DNA of 64,000 nucleotides from NCBI GenBank assembly GCA_012184525.1, contig WOFQ01000007.1, positions 434,001-498,000 on the forward strand. Reading direction: 5' to 3'. The position numbers and the translations under genes were made by a program. This DNA is from Xenoacremonium recifei (taxonomy: Eukaryota > Ascomycota > Sordariomycetes > Hypocreales > Nectriaceae). Positions 1 to 12,738 of the stretch are shown in pieces (positions within the stretch are counted from its first letter, which is position 1; every line of letters starts with the position of its first letter). The notes under the pieces were generated by a model. That model did no database searches. It worked only from the letters and a program-made list of their open reading frames with translations, and had not been told where the DNA came from.

Positions 1-2343
1 CGATGTTAGCAAACCTTTGGGATACCGTGGCATCCATCTTGGTTGTGCTTGGGTTTTTGCGCAGGCTTGCTTGGCCCTGGAGCGATTCAAGGACGGCATT
101 GCTGCGCTAGAAAAGTCGAGAGGGCTGTGGTCGCAAAAAAGCAGCATGGGAAAGCATACTGCTACGACTCGATCGGGCTTGCCAGACGCCTCAGCTATCC
201 TGTGTTTGCTGGGAAAATTGCATCGTGGCTACGATGACAAGAAAAAGGCCATCAGCTGTTTTGAAGAAGCTCTGAAGATGAATCCCTTCATGTGGGATGC
301 ATTCACAGCACTATGCGACATGGGCGTCGGCGTTCGTGTGCCGAATATTTTCAAGGTCCACGATGTGTTGGTGCAGAGCTTCGAACTGGAATATGGCGTC
401 ACTTCCGATTTTAAAGAGAGCATGACGTCAAATGCACTTGAGGTGCTCCCTAAAAAGGCGTCACAAAGGAATGGACACACAGACGACCCATTTCACATGA
501 GCAACTCGCCTACGATCCACGAGATCGTCAACGGCGAAACAGTTACAGAGGGAGGAGACGACGATTTCATGTCCAAGATTCAAGCTGCGAGGCAGCGAAT
601 GACAGCATCATCGAATAGTCATAATGGTAGCAGTCATGGCTCTGACCCGATGGAGACACCTACGGGACCGTCCTCGGACGCGTCGACATCTCGTACCATT
701 GGAGGCCATGAGCCTCCCCAAGCACCTCCCCGTCGGGTTCGCAATGGCCAGACTGTAGACCAAGGACAAGAAGCGCCACCCAGGATGCACTATCGGCTGG
801 GATCGAAGCGCTCTGCGCGGACACAAGAGAAGGGACAAGAGCAGCAAGGGGATCTTGCCATGTCTGATGCAGCAAACCCTTCAGCGGCACTGCGGTCCTC
901 GATACCGGCTGCTGAAAGGAAAAGGACCGTTTCGGGACATCCAGTGCCACGATCTACAAACTCGGACGAGCCGACCACTCGACGCAGTGCAAGGCTCAAC
1001 ACCATGTTCCGACCGTCAAGCAAGGCCAACTCTGGTGCTGCAACAATAGGGGCGTCTGCAGGAAGGGAACTGAAGAAGGCTAGGCCCCAGATTTCTCGAC
1101 TAGTAAGGCCTGGCTCGAGCGGTTCCAGTGTCGGCCGGGTTGTCAGTGGCAATCGCAAGCCACTCGAAGATCCTCATGCGGATATCGATCATGGAGAGCT
1201 GGCTCGGGTCAAGGAGAACCCCCATCCGCTTGCTGCGTCTCGATCGGCTGAGATAGACACGGTCAGGCTCGAGGAAGGTCTCAAATGGCTTCTTGATCTG
1301 TTGAAGAAGTACGCCAACGGATATTATTCATTATCGCAGTACCAATGCCCCGAGGCATTGCAGGCCCTCAAGATGCTCCCCCTGGCACACCACAACACGC
1401 CGTGGGTGCTGGCGCAGATGGGTCGGGCTCACTATGAACAAGCTGCGTATGCAGAGGCGGAGAAGTTTTTCAGGAAGATGCGCGTTCAGGCACCATCGAG
1501 GTTGGAGGACATGGAGGTGTACTCGACTATTCTCTGGCATCTGAGACGCGAGACAGATTTGTCGTTTTTGGCACACGAGCTTGTCGACTCACATTGGCAC
1601 TCACCGCAGGCCTGGTGTGCACTGGGCAATGCCTGGTCATTGGCTCGCGACCACGAGCAAGCTCTGAAGTGTTTCAAGCGGGCAACGCAACTGGATCCCA
1701 AGTTTGCCTATGCTTTTACACTTCAGGGACACGAGCATGTCACCAACGAGGAGTATGAGAAGGCTCTCACGGCGTATCGACAGGCCATATCGGCAGACCG
1801 ACGCCACTACAATGCCTACTACGGCATCGGACGAGTCCAGGAACGCTTAGGCGCCTACGACAAGGCGTACACGCACTTCCATTCAGCGCAGTGCATCAAC
1901 CCCAACAATGCGGTTCTCATTTGCTGCATGGGGGCAGTCCTTGAGAAGCAAAAGCAAATAGTACCGGCGCTGCAGGCATACGCCAAGGCTACAGAGCTCG
2001 CGCCAAATGCGGCGCAGACCCGGTACCGAAAGGCCCGGGCACTCATATCTGTTGGGCAGTTGGAGGCGGCACAAAAGGAATTGATGATCCTCAAGGACTT
2101 GGCGCCGGATGAAGCGACCGTACACTTTCTGCTTGGGAAGCTCTATAGGAGAATGGGCGAGAAGCAACTGGCTGTGCGGCACTTTACAATTGCTCTTGCT
2201 CTGGATCCCAAGGTAAGGGTTTTCTTCGATGATGATTGGGGACCTGATCATTGACCACAATAATTCAGGCAAGCCAGCAGATCAAAGAAGCAATAGAGTG
2301 TCTGGAGGAAGACGTGGAAATGGATGACTCAACGGTTGCATGA
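1..2343 (+). CDS. CDC27: Anaphase-promoting complex subunit APC3/Cdc27 (BimA), 5'-partial
   Basis: TPR scaffold of the anaphase-promoting complex, the nuclear ubiquitin ligase that triggers mitotic exit. The window starts inside the gene: the frame is open from base 2 and no start codon is visible. Exons are 1..2212 and 2269..2343. The intron at 2213-2268 runs from gtaagg to ttcag, and splicing replaces a read-through tail by a conserved acidic end finishing DDSTVA. A short N-terminal TPR block (about 15-125) is followed by a long disordered Ser/Arg/Gln-rich linker, then an unbroken run of TPR motifs from about residue 420 to the end. The run includes the strongly conserved segments DHEQALKCFKRAT and EEYEKALTAYRQAI, typical of Cdc27. 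Identification is very secure. The missing part is the N-terminal TPR dimerisation region. Confidence 0.93.
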
Positions 2344-3569
2344 CGGAAAGTTTAGGGAATGCAAGGACGGACTTGAGCACTTGAAGGGAGAGTTGCTTGG
2401 CCTAAGCACCGAGTCGGACTCGACCAAGGCTCTATCAGAAGAGTTCGGCTCTTCAGTACATGAAAAGACAGAGCTAGGAGGGGTGAATGATAGCACGAAA
2501 GCATGCGGCATGGCACTGGCGTTCTTGGGGAGGGCTGTTCGAGACATTGTTTTTTAACGGGAGGCGACGGTGGTGCGGTTGGGGTTGTGTATACAATACC
2601 ACACAGCGGGTGGGTTGCATTGCATGTACATTACGGCAAAGGGAACGCGGAGGCAAGGTACCTAGATGATGAAGAGCCGGGGTAATGACATGAGGTGTCC
2701 AGTGGTGCATAACGGTTGCTGTAAAGAGGTGTTTGAGAAGGCGGTGAAGTGTAAACACGGTGTTCGATGTGGACTCTACGATCGTATCTCTGTCTGACAA
2801 TATTGGTGAATTGTGATGACGCGAACCTGCTCTGACAGGATGTGCCTTGGCATGCAGGGTGAAAGAGAGACAGACGGGATGAGTGAAGGAGTCTTTGATG
2901 TGGCGTTGGAGTGTAGGTAGGTATTCGGAACGCGTCGTGGATCGCGACGAGCCCCGCCAGCAAACCAAGATGCGGGAAGTCCAGTGAATGGGAGACCACC
3001 TGTAGATAGACAGCTTTGTAGCAAGCAGAGTCTCAATTAAGCAGTCAGATAGACTACTACTACCTTATCGTTCAGCCACCGATCACAGCGTCCTTTCGCT
3101 GCGCTCGAGAGCCTCATCGCGATGTTGTTGCAGGACGGAAGCCCAAGCGCCCCACGCCCAGGCACCACTAGCCTAGCTTACGGCAGACGCCCCGACCACC
3201 CAAATCAGCCGCTTAAAATGCCAGAAAATCCACCCCAACAATGGGATGGGATGCAGAATCAGCCGATCGAATCGCGCCAATCGAAAAAATCGGCCGCCAG
3301 CCCGCGTGAACCAGGGGCCGAGGGCAACGTATTTTTGGGCGCGGGTTCCGCCCGAAACAGCTAGGCGCCACCGCAGGCAGCTGATCGCGTCGGGCCCCGG
3401 CGAGTGATTGCCTGCGCGTATTTATGTAGCAGCCCGTCGCCCACCCTCCCCGCATCTTCCCCTTTCTCACCACCATCGATCTATCCATTTTCGTGTGCCT
3501 GCATCTCCGCGTCGCGCGTCAACATCGTCTTCCATCAACTTCAGGTTTAATACCGTAACTTTATTCATC
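2344..3569. other. Intergenic: APC3 3' flank and histone H4 promoter
   Basis: No gene is supportable; the open frames here are short, overlapping and of biased composition. The right part is the H4 promoter. It has a CCAAT box at 3277-3281 inside an A/T-flanked block, a TATA-like tatttatg at about 3419, and a C/T-rich leader before the ATG at 3570. No divergent H3 gene lies upstream, unlike the paired H3-H4 arrangement common in fungi. Confidence 0.5.
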
Positions 3570-4047
<478 letters not shown>

Positions 4048-4307
4048 ACGCCGTGCCTGTCTTCAAGATGGGGATGAAATGGGTTCGCAGGGAACGGATA
4101 TTTGCTTTTGGCGTTGGGCAGGGGGGCTTTTGGGCATGATACTACTATAAGGCGTCGAGGAACAAGACGACCGACGGAAATGAAATACCAGAAATTCATA
4201 TGATCAACTTTAAGACCACCTTGCGTGAATGATGTCGTACCTTCGTACACTGCAACTGGACATTGTGTCGTCGTAATAGTAAATTGGTATCATAATATTC
4301 TACAACA

Positions 4308-4905
4308 TCACAAGTATTTCCTTCCCGCAGCCGCCACCCGTGCCCGGAATACTGGGCTCCGTACCTCCATATTCGCCTTGTAGAACGGACTCATGATCGC
4401 TTTGACCCAATTCTCGTACACCTCAGTGAAGAACATCTTGACCGCCTCCTCGGTGGCCGGACTGGTCGGGTTTGCGCCAATCGCTGTTGAGGACCGCGAC
4501 GAGCTGCCAGATGTCGGCACGATAGGCTGATGCAGCAGTAGGAACTTCACGTTGCCCGCCGTGACGAAACATGAAATATAGTTATTGAAGAACTTGTCGA
4601 TGCACTTGAGGTACCTGGATGGCGCAGTCGGGAGTTAGCCAGCAGTCCATCGACATTGATTCTCCGCTTCTTTCTCCTCGATAGCTTCCCCTCCAGTCTT
4701 CTTGCGCGGGCAAGACTCACATCTGGCCGTGCGACCACTGGACTTCCTCGGCAATATCCAGGCTCGAGTGCAGGATAAATTGGTTGAGATGGCGGACCTG
4801 CTCGTTGAATCGCGACTGGCCGTCGCCGCCCTGCTTCGAGGTGCCGAACTCGTACTCGAAGAGCGGGTTGTCCTGGGTGCCGACGATGGCGAAGTAGTAG
4901 CTCAT
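4308..4905 (-). CDS. TRS20: TRAPP complex subunit Trs20 (sedlin/TRAPPC2)
   Basis: Small longin-fold subunit shared by TRAPP complexes, the Rab/Ypt1 exchange factors that tether vesicles at the Golgi. Exons in transcript order are 4905..4721 and 4614..4308, giving 163 residues. The intron 4615-4720 (gtgagt to atccag) splits an ATG codon and joins EEVQWSHGQ to MYLKCIDKFFNNYIS. The N-terminus MSYYFAIVGTQDNPLFEYE and the C-terminal block FFTEVYENWVKAIMSPFY are hallmark sedlin sequence. An insert of about 20 Ser/Thr/Pro-rich residues after LLLHQP makes it longer than the roughly 140-residue animal protein, as in other filamentous fungi. It is convergent with H4 and divergent from the mL60 gene, whose ATG is 278 bp away, so the two probably share a promoter region. 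Confidence 0.95.
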
Positions 4906-5183
4906 CGTGGCGCGCTCGTCATCGGCGGGACGAGATGCTCGAAGTCGCGGCCTCGCAGGTTGTGGACGACACTGATCTGGAGGGTTTGAGAGATGCGATG
5001 TGCTTCATCTCCACGATCCAGTGCTGTCCATGCGACAGCTGCTGCTCCCCCACTATAATTATAATCCCCCCCGTCGGCAGCCGGGTCCCAGAATATTCCG
5101 CTCCACCTTGAACAGCGAGCGGCTCCAAAACCTCCAGACGAAAAGTTCACCACCCGGACGCAGCAACAGCAACCACCGCAGCC

Positions 5184-5568
5184 ATGTTCGGACCGTTCCG
5201 CATCACAAACCCCCTCTCGGGCGGCCTGCTCTGGAAGATTCCCTGGCGGCTGTCCAAGTTCCAGAAGCGCCGTCACCGCATGCGCCTCCGGGCCGTGGAC
5301 AACGTCGTTGCGACGCTGGATGCCGCGCTGGCGAAGCAGGGTCAGACGATCGAGGCTCTGGAGCGGTGGAAGGCCGAGATGCCGACTGAGGCGGAGATGC
5401 TGCCCCGCGACAAGTATACCATGTTCGACCGGAAGGAGAAGAAGTACCGCAAGGGCATTCACAGTATGTGGTGCGGACGCATCGAGGTCTGGTAGAGTGC
5501 TAATTCGGGAACTAGAGTTGCCCAAATGGACGAGGGTTTCGCAGCGAGTCAACCCTCCCGGATACTAA
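5184..5568 (+). CDS. MRPL31: Mitochondrial large ribosomal subunit protein mL60 (MRPL31)
   Basis: Small basic protein of the mitochondrial large ribosomal subunit, 110 residues. Exons are 5184..5463 and 5516..5568. The 52-nt intron (gtatgt to actag) is removed inside a Lys codon, converting a dead-end tail to the conserved ending LPKWTRVSQRVNPPGY. The N-terminus carries GGLLWKIPWR and SKFQKRRHRMRLRAVDN, and the middle carries AEMLPRDKYTMFDRKEKKYRKGIH; this order is the mL60/MRPL31 signature. It is rich in Lys/Arg, as expected for an rRNA-binding protein and a mitochondrial import substrate. It faces CBC2 tail to tail. Recognition is secure. Confidence 0.94.
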
Positions 5569-5933
5569 GGAGTTACGCGTCGAACTTTGGAATTGCGCAT
5601 TGGAGGCACATCGATATTTGTTTTCCCATGGTGGCGGATGGAATTGTGAGAGAGGATCTTTCAGGATCCATGTACAACAACTTGTTTCAACTACGCATCT
5701 GCGACATGATATGAGGAGGGAGTTGATTTGAAAAATCGCCGCAGAATGAACGCATGAGTTCGAAAGATCATTGTAGGAATACATCAGGGCGCTGAAGATA
5801 AAAAACGACGGGAAGGAGCTGGACCAGACCTTTTCATGACCCTATATAACTATACATATTTTGAAGGGTATCAAAATCCCAAACCTCTTCAATCCCAAGA
5901 CTCCCACTTTAGGCGACCGTACGGAGATTCCTG
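5569..5933. other. Convergent 3' flanks of mL60 and CBC2 genes
   Basis: This is an AT-richer spacer between two converging genes. It contains only short open frames that overlap each other on both strands. I take it to be the two 3' untranslated regions; no separate gene is visible. Confidence 0.5.
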
Positions 5934-6506
5934 CTAGTCGTCGTACTCTTGCCCCTGCAACGCCCGTCCAATGCCTCCCCGTCCCTCGTCGAAGTCTTCC
6001 CGATACTCGTCGCGCACCTGTCCACCCGACTTGCCACGTCCATACTGCCGCCCCTCCTCAAACCCGGGATCCAGATCCGTTCGGATAACGCGTTCGTCGA
6101 GCTTGGTTCCGCCAATGTACTTCATACAGTCGAGGGCGTCCTGGTGGGTGTAGTACTCGACGAAGCAGAAGCCGCAGGGCGTCTTGTTGAAGCGGTCGAG
6201 GCCCATGATCAGGCGCTTGATCTCGCCGCATTTGGAAAAGAGCTCATAGACTTGTTCTTCGGTGGTGTAGAAGGAGAGATTTCCGACGTAGAGGGTGGTG
6301 GCGTCGGCGAGGGGGTCTGCGACTGGTTCTGGGGGCTTTACGTCGTCTTTGTGGTCCTCGTCTCTATCGCGGTCGCGTCTACGCTTGTTCTGTGCGACTG
6401 TTAGCAATACTAAGTGACAGATACATCCAAGGATACATACTCTACTCTGGTAGTAGGCGCTTGGCCTGTCGAGCCTGTCGACGGTGCTCCTCATTCCGGG
6501 CCTCAT
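5934..6506 (-). CDS. CBC2: Nuclear cap-binding complex small subunit (CBP20/Cbc2)
   Basis: RNA-recognition-motif subunit of the nuclear cap-binding complex, which binds the m7G cap of nascent transcripts together with CBP80. Exons in transcript order are 6506..6441 and 6389..5934, giving 173 residues. The 51-nt intron 6390-6440 runs from gtatgt to cacag. The RRM has RNP2 LYVGNLSFYTTEEQ and RNP1 GFCFVEYY, followed by the cap-binding C-terminal motif EEGRQYGRGKSGGQVRDEYR, nearly identical across eukaryotes. A basic RRRDRDRDED stretch precedes the RRM. The start is taken at 6506 (MRPGMRST); the in-frame ATG at 6494 is equally possible. The open frame extends further upstream, but that part does not look coding. 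Divergent from NUP82. Confidence 0.94.
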   Translation of the reverse strand: MRPGMRSTVDRLDRPSAYYQSRVCILGCICHLVLLTVAQNKRRRDRDRDEDHKDDVKPPEPVADPLADATTLYVGNLSFYTTEEQVYELFSKCGEIKRLIMGLDRFNKTPCGFCFVEYYTHQDALDCMKYIGGTKLDERVIRTDLDPGFEEGRQYGRGKSGGQVRDEYREDFDEGRGGIGRALQGQEYDD

Positions 6507-7020
6507 GGTTGGAAGAGTTGGCGACGAAGCTGGTGGTATTAAGTAGGAAGGCGGTAATCGGTGGCACAGGCTCGGCCTCTCGGCGCGGATGCTTTCTAGA
6601 AGCTTAGGCAAGGAAGGATATCCGAAGACGTGAGTGGACAGAGGTTGAAGGAGAACGCAGCGCTGTCTATGCCAAACAGTTTGATGCTGCAGGTATGCGA
6701 TCAAGATGTGGGTCTTGGAGGTTGGAGGGCGACCTGCAGGCGCTGGCTGAGAGTGGGGATGCCTTACCTGAACAGCAATGGATGGAAGGCACCTGCCCTG
6801 TACTCTGTACTGTACCTGCCGCCCACTCAGCTTTAGCGCGCCCAATCGCTCCCGTGCTTTTTGCTTCAACCGCCAGCCTGCAACAAAGGGCCCGTCCAGC
6901 TTTTCCATTCCAAAACAACAACCACCCGCCCGCGAGACCGCAGCCGCCCTCCCCGAAGCTCTAGGGAGCTGCACAGAAACTGACTGCCGCCGGCCTTCCC
7001 TCGACGCCCCGGCTCTCGCG
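6507..7020. promoter_or_regulatory. Bidirectional promoter region, CBC2 / NUP82
   Basis: 514 bp between two divergent start codons. It must hold both promoters; open frames that cross it are not conserved-looking. I see no specific operator that I can name. Confidence 0.45.
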
Positions 7021-9749
7021 ATGCCCAAGGTCAAGAGCTACTCGGCAGCGTGGCTGTCCAGCAACGCTCCCGGCCACCAGCTGTTCGAGCCCGCGCCCGA
7101 CGCCGTGCGGTCGCGCGCCTTGTCGCCGCCCTATGCCTCCAAGAAGAAGCCGGTCGCGGGCCCGCGGAGGACCATTGCGAGGCGTGGGACTGAGGTCTTT
7201 GTCGCTGTGGGCAGGGAGATTCGCTGGGGAGATTTGGCGTATCTGAAGGAGGACTGGGCTACCCGTCAGGCCAGAGGCAGGACGGGCAATGGACCCAGAA
7301 TCAAGAGAGAGGATTCGTCACAGTCGACTGGAAGTGACCTGGATTCGAATTCAGCTCTTGGCATCAGAGTGAGTAGATTGGGAGCTCCCCATGACTCTGT
7401 ATACTCCATACTGACGATGTTTTACAGACTATCCGAACTCCCGTGGCAGATGATATTCGACAGCTCATCATGTCACCGAACTCCAACTATCTCGCCATTC
7501 TCACCACTCATACAGTACACATCTGCGTCCTCCCGGACCCCTCACACCTGACCAGCGTGGACGATGGTCCCTTGAAGCCTAAAATCTTCACCCTTGGACC
7601 TACAACACACGTCACCTCGCGATCACCCATTGCGTCGGCGCTCTGGCACCCTCTAGGAGTTAACGGCTCCTGCATTGTGACAGTGACCACCGACGCCATC
7701 GTACGGGTGTGGGAGCTGTCCGCCACCGACCGATGGTCCTTCGACAATCCAACCACGTCAATCGACCTCAAGAAGCTAGCAGACGGCACGACGCTGGACC
7801 AGGATTTCACTGCCTCAACTTCGGCCACCAACAAGGCCTTCTCTCCGGATTCGCTAGAGATGGAGGTTGCCGCAGCCAGCTTCCCCAACAAGGGGTCGGG
7901 GGGCTGGAATCCCATGACCCTGTGGGTGGCGATGCGCGAGGGAGATATCTATGCCCTGTGCCCCCTCTTGCCGCAACGCTGGGCTCCCCCTCCCACTCTT
8001 ATTCCATCGCTCTCTGTATCGATCGTCACTACTGTCGCGAGTATCGAGGATGACCCCGAGGTCAGTCAGCAGGAGAAGCTGCTTGCGCAGCAGCAGTTGG
8101 AGTGGATGGGCGAGATTGATTCGCAGGAACCGCAGATTCTGGAGGGGTCGCCCATTGACCCCCTGGTTGAAGTCTACACGAGACCATCTCGACCGGGAAT
8201 CACCCCGCGTCTCCAAGGCCCCTTCGACTTGAACGCGGATCCGGACACTGGTGATGAGTTGGATACGTCTATCACAGATATGTTGGTAATTGGAAAGAAG
8301 ACGGAAACGCAAGAACTCATGCTTGGAGAGGAAGATGATGACCTCGACATGGACGACGGTGACCAGGAAGGGCTGTCTCTGGCTGTGGTTTGTCTTCTCT
8401 CTACCACGGGCCAGGTGCGGGTTTACCTAGACCTTGAGGGGGTGCAAGCTCAGTGGCTGCCCCCGAAGAACAAGACAAAGGCAAACCGAATCCTGGCGGA
8501 CGTGGAACCTCCGTCGCTGCTCTCCTTTCAGGCTATCGATACGATGAGCCCGGTCGAGGTGAGCGAAGAGAGCTGGCCGGTGTTTAGTGCAGACGCCATG
8601 TCGCGCTATAGCTTCTTCGTCACCCATCACGCGGCCATCACCTTTATCTCGCTCACCTCGTGGATCTTCCGGCTGGAGAGTGAGCTTACGGGGGATTCTG
8701 AGGCGGGCACTGATTTCAGGATTGGTCTCTTGGTCAACTCGCAGTCATCTCGGGACCGGATCTACGCGCAGTCGACGGCAGATGTCGCTGTGCCTCTGGC
8801 TGCATGCAATGTGATCCGAGATCCTGATGTCGGCTACTTCTTACTCTCGTCGACGCCCTACGAGCCCATCTCGCTGACCTTTGAGACACCTGACGTGGAT
8901 TTGGCGCCTATCGTCAAGTCGGAAAGCCCTACTTTGGATCGGGAAGCCAGTGTAGCACCGCTCGACTTCTTCGAACCGCGACCCGTGTTCAATCCATCGC
9001 ACACATTTGACGAGGGATCGGCGTTGCCCACCTTACTAGAGAGATTGCGCACTTCGCGTCACAAGACGGTGGTGAATCAAGAAGTGAGGCTGAGCCCTTT
9101 GGTGCTGCAGATATTCACAGACGCCCACAAGGTCTTGGCGGATGAGACATACCGGCTGGGTATTGCGGCAGCTGAGGTGTTTCGCCGCTGCGAGCTATTG
9201 CAGACGGAGTTAAGAGCACAAGTCCTCAAAGCCAACGAGATCAAGGGGCGGATCGACGGCATCCATGGGTTGCACCGCGGGGGGGAGCCGGACAACGCCT
9301 TCTTTGAGCGACGAGTGTCTGAGGCGAGGGATCGCCAGAGCCGGCTCAATGAGAGAATGGAGAATCTCAGGAAGCTCGTGGGGAAGGCGACGAGCAGGGA
9401 TCTCAGCGCCAAGGAAGTGGCCTACGTGCGGGAAGTGCGGTCACTGGAGGCGAGCATTACCGGCCCGGCGCCTAGGGACGGCGGATCGACGTCGACGGCC
9501 CAGAAGCAAGTCTCGCAGCGGCTCGACGAGGTGAAGCGGCTGCACGAGGGCCTGATTGCCGAAGTGGAGGCGCTCCGGAAGGACGGGGAGGGAGGAGAAG
9601 CGGCAGCGACAACACCAGCGGCCGAGCTCCGGATCCCGCAGCAGATACGCCAGGCCAAGCTCTCGCAGGTCCAGAACCTGTTGTCCCGCGAGACGGCATT
9701 GGTGGAAGCGGTGACGGCGAGGCTGGAGCGACTTCAGACGGGCGTTTGA
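7021..9749 (+). CDS. NUP82: Nucleoporin Nup82 (Nup88-like)
   Basis: Cytoplasmic-side nucleoporin that anchors the mRNA export platform (Nup159/Nsp1) on the nuclear pore. Exons are 7021..7368 and 7428..9749 (889 residues). The intron 7369-7427 (gtgagt to ttacag) joins SALGIR to TIRTPVADDIRQLIMSP. The N-terminal two-thirds resembles a beta-propeller: repeated hydrophobic strands such as NYLAILTTHTVHICVLP and SCIVTVTTDAIVRVWEL, with acidic inserts near residues 400-435. From about residue 675 the sequence becomes a heptad-rich coiled coil (ADETYRLGIAAAEVFRRCELLQ onward), the usual Nup82 assembly domain. Length and architecture fit filamentous-fungal Nup82. I assign it from architecture and familiar N-terminal motifs rather than a catalytic signature. 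Confidence 0.85.
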
Positions 9750-11339
9750 TATATCACGGCATAATCGCGGACATTGTAAGATACCTAACTAGAATAAGAC
9801 GACGATGGCTCGATTTTGGAGTACCAACCGACCGCCCTGCCTTTTTTTTTCAACCTCAAGACTACCCTTTCACTACTATGTAGAGCCAACGCTTTGTTCG
9901 AAGATGCGATTGGTCAATGACTTGAAGGATGATGACGAAATGAAGACACAGAGTCGACTTGGACCAAGAATGGTAAAAGTAATGCGAATCTCGTGAATGG
10001 TCTGCTGACCACAAAGTGTATAGAGATCGCCAGAAAAAGAAACGAAATGTGAGGGTGGTCGGAGATGGTCCGAATAGACGAGGTTCAGGCTCTTGGACTT
10101 CCAGACGCTTCAGCCTCGCGCCCAAACATGGGAATTGATGAACATGCCGTTTCGCCCAGGCAAGGTGCCAGATCCAAAGGGACCAACCCCAGAATTGCGA
10201 TGCTGCAGTCACGGCCTATCGAGGGCAATATAAAGTGGCAATATCTGAGTGGGTAGTCTGGCGGGAGGGGCCGTTGTAAGTGTACATATCCTTGTTTGGG
10301 TGCAGGATCGCTGGTCCGACCAATCACAACCACTCCTCAAGGTGAGGCTGTCGAAAGCGAGCCCAACACGGTGGCTTGCTCGCCACGCCGATGACACAAG
10401 CGGCTTAGCATTGAAGGGATTGGGCTTGGAGCGAGACGGACGGCGGCAAAGACCAAACGGCATTGCGGCCTGATTGATGCTCTCTGCTGGCGACGGGCTT
10501 ACATGAGATGGGAGAGTCGCAACGACGGGCTACACCAACGCCAACACTGAGGGGTTGGGGGGGCCTCCCAGACCGAAGAGCAAACACGGAGACCGATTCG
10601 ATGCCGAAGGATACACAAGCGGATCGTAATGTGCGGTGCAAGGGGTAGGGAGGCGGCGGCAGGGGGCGGGGGTTCGGGTATATCGCTGAGAAGGAGAGTC
10701 GTGAGAGGGGACGCTGATCTCATGATTTGCGGATAGTGGCGGACGGTGCGACGAGGATTGCTTGGATGGACGTATTGCCGGCGATGATACAAGCACACAC
10801 GCGCGTCGACGAGTGTTGACGTTTTGCTGTCGTTGTTTGTCTGGCATGGACGACGACAGCAGATGTGTGTTCCCGTCTCGCTGTCCGCGTCCCGTCCAAG
10901 CAAACCATGCCGTGACTCTTCAAATCTCTTAAGTCTTAGGCCTGCTTGCTTGGTTGTTGTCATCTCCACCGCCTGTCCGACAAGGGAACGCCTCGCCGTC
11001 CGCCTCGCCATTCTTGTCTTTCATGTCTTGGAAACAAGCACCCACCCTGGAACGATGTTTGTCTTGGGACTGTGCTAGCGGTGACAGGGAACATGGCCCG
11101 AAGCGGCGGCGTGTAAGTTGACGATGATAAAAGGACGGGTTTATCACCGCACTCTTCGGGTCTGGACCTTTCTTTATCCTCGTGGATCTCGCATCCGTCT
11201 ACGCTTTGTTGTCTCTTTTCGCTTTACATGACGCTGTGGTCTTGCGGCGTATATGATCCTCATGATCGATCGACCGTCTCCTGATATTGCTGCTCCTGCG
11301 CCGCCGTCGAGAATCGCCACGTCTCTAGTATCAACCACC
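9750..11339. other. Intergenic, about 1.6 kb
   Basis: No supportable gene. It contains short frames on both strands with no recognisable motif. It joins the NUP82 3' flank to the promoter of the downstream orphan gene. The stretch just before the next start is C/T-rich and contains ccgccgtcgag, consistent with a 5' leader. Confidence 0.4.
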
Positions 11340-12738
11340 ATGGCGGCAACTTCCGATCTCACTTTTAGCGATTATCGATTTCTCATCGAAGGTATGGGTC
11401 AGGTTGTATCCTTGCGGAGATGGTTCTTTACTAATGCTGGCCTCGTTGATAGAGAATTGCTCTGTCATCGCTCCAGACTCCGAAGTGCGGATCGTGAGCC
11501 AGCTCGACTTGTCGAAGAACTGGCACGTCCATGTTCTTATACTGGACGACCACAGCGAGCAGCGACACACGCTGTTCCGCGAGTCTGACAAGTCGCTGAT
11601 GACTGCCATCGAGGCCCTGCACCTGCGTTCAGCCCTTGCAGTCGACCAGTGTGCTGGCCCTGATGGCCTTGACGTACCAGCACCCAAGCCCGGCCCGATG
11701 CTGCCCACTAGAATGGCCTATATTACTCCCACGGGTGCCCGAACGAGTCTGTCTTGTTTCCCTCGTCATCCAGATGGTCTCCTTGGCAAGCCGCCGCGGC
11801 GTATCAGCAGCCCCTCGTCAAGCGAGGACGATATGTCTGATTCTGAGGACGACACTGGCTCAGTCCGGGGCCGTCCTATGCACCGCCGAACACACAAAGC
11901 GTCGAAGCCAGTGACCCTGACGCCGCCCACGAGTGTCGACTCTATCCCTCACTGTGACGCTTCGTCAACTGCCGCTGCGACTACCGGAGCGCCCTCAACG
12001 ACAGGTCCAGCAGCAGCAGCATCTGCAGCGCGCCCACACAATCATATCAGCTTCGAGGAGGGAACTCCTTTCCGTCCCTCTCGTCGCCGGTCCAGCCCGC
12101 CTCCGCGATACCCCCCTACCGCAGCTGGTCCAGGCCCGACTGCAGGACCACCTCATCCCTACCGTATCCCTCCGCCTGTGTCCTCCATGTGGACGGCAAA
12201 CACAGGTGCATCGATACCTCCTCCACCACCTCCCGGCCCTCGTCAGGTCTTCCCACCTCCTCCCCGTCTCGCCGCCGGATTCCCTCCAGCCCATCATCAA
12301 CCCCAAGCCTCCATCCCACCACCGCCCGGCTCGCCGATGCGTCTGCACATTGTCTGGGCCGGCCACGGAAGCAAGAAGATCCTCGCGGTGTCTCCTGGCC
12401 CCCTGACGGAGCAATCCATCACACAACGTGCACTGGCTGAGGTGCGGTGCCGCGCGCAGTCGTTCGATAACGTGGGCGAGGTGCCGTCGCAACGACCTGG
12501 TGCGCTGCGGGCGACGCTGCGACGCGTGACGCTGGATGGTGAGGTGTATGAGATGTCGGCGGCGGGACGGACGGATGAGCTGATTCGTCTGGTGTGTCGT
12601 GAGGCTGCGGGCGCGACGAGAATGCCCTTGTTTGAGGTTGAGGTGACGACGGTGAATATGCCGCCGCCGCCTCCGCCGATGCCGCAGAGGTTGGAGGATG
12701 ATTACGATTCGGATTATCTGGATGTCGTGGATGTTTGA
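11340..12738 (+). CDS. Proline-rich protein of unknown function
   Basis: I do not recognise a family. Exons are 11340..11391 and 11453..12738 (445 residues). The 61-nt intron (gtatgg to gatag) gives MAATSDLTFSDYRFLIE joined to ENCSVIAPDSEV, which keeps one frame to the stop at 12736. Three parts are visible. An N-terminal block of about 100 residues has alternating hydrophobic strands (NWHVHVLILDDHSEQRHTLF). A disordered middle runs from about 135 to 330, with acidic Ser clusters (SSSEDDMSDSEDD), basic RRRSSPPPR and polyproline runs such as SIPPPPPPGP. A compact C-terminal block runs from about 335 to 420, starts MRLHIVWAGHGSKKILAV, and is followed by PPPPPPMP and an acidic tail. The polyproline runs could bind SH3, WW or profilin partners, but that is inference. 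Conserved-looking ends suggest a real gene; the N-terminal splice is the weakest point. Confidence 0.7.

Noticed and set aside
2474..2999. Overlapping minus-strand frames downstream of APC3
   Set aside because: Three frames overlap in different phases with Ser/His/Pro-rich translations, typical of non-coding sequence.
6507..7034. N-terminal extension of CBC2 by the longer open frame
   Set aside because: The extra residues look like translated promoter sequence and family members begin close to the RRM; the intron at 6390-6440 also interrupts the unspliced frame reading.
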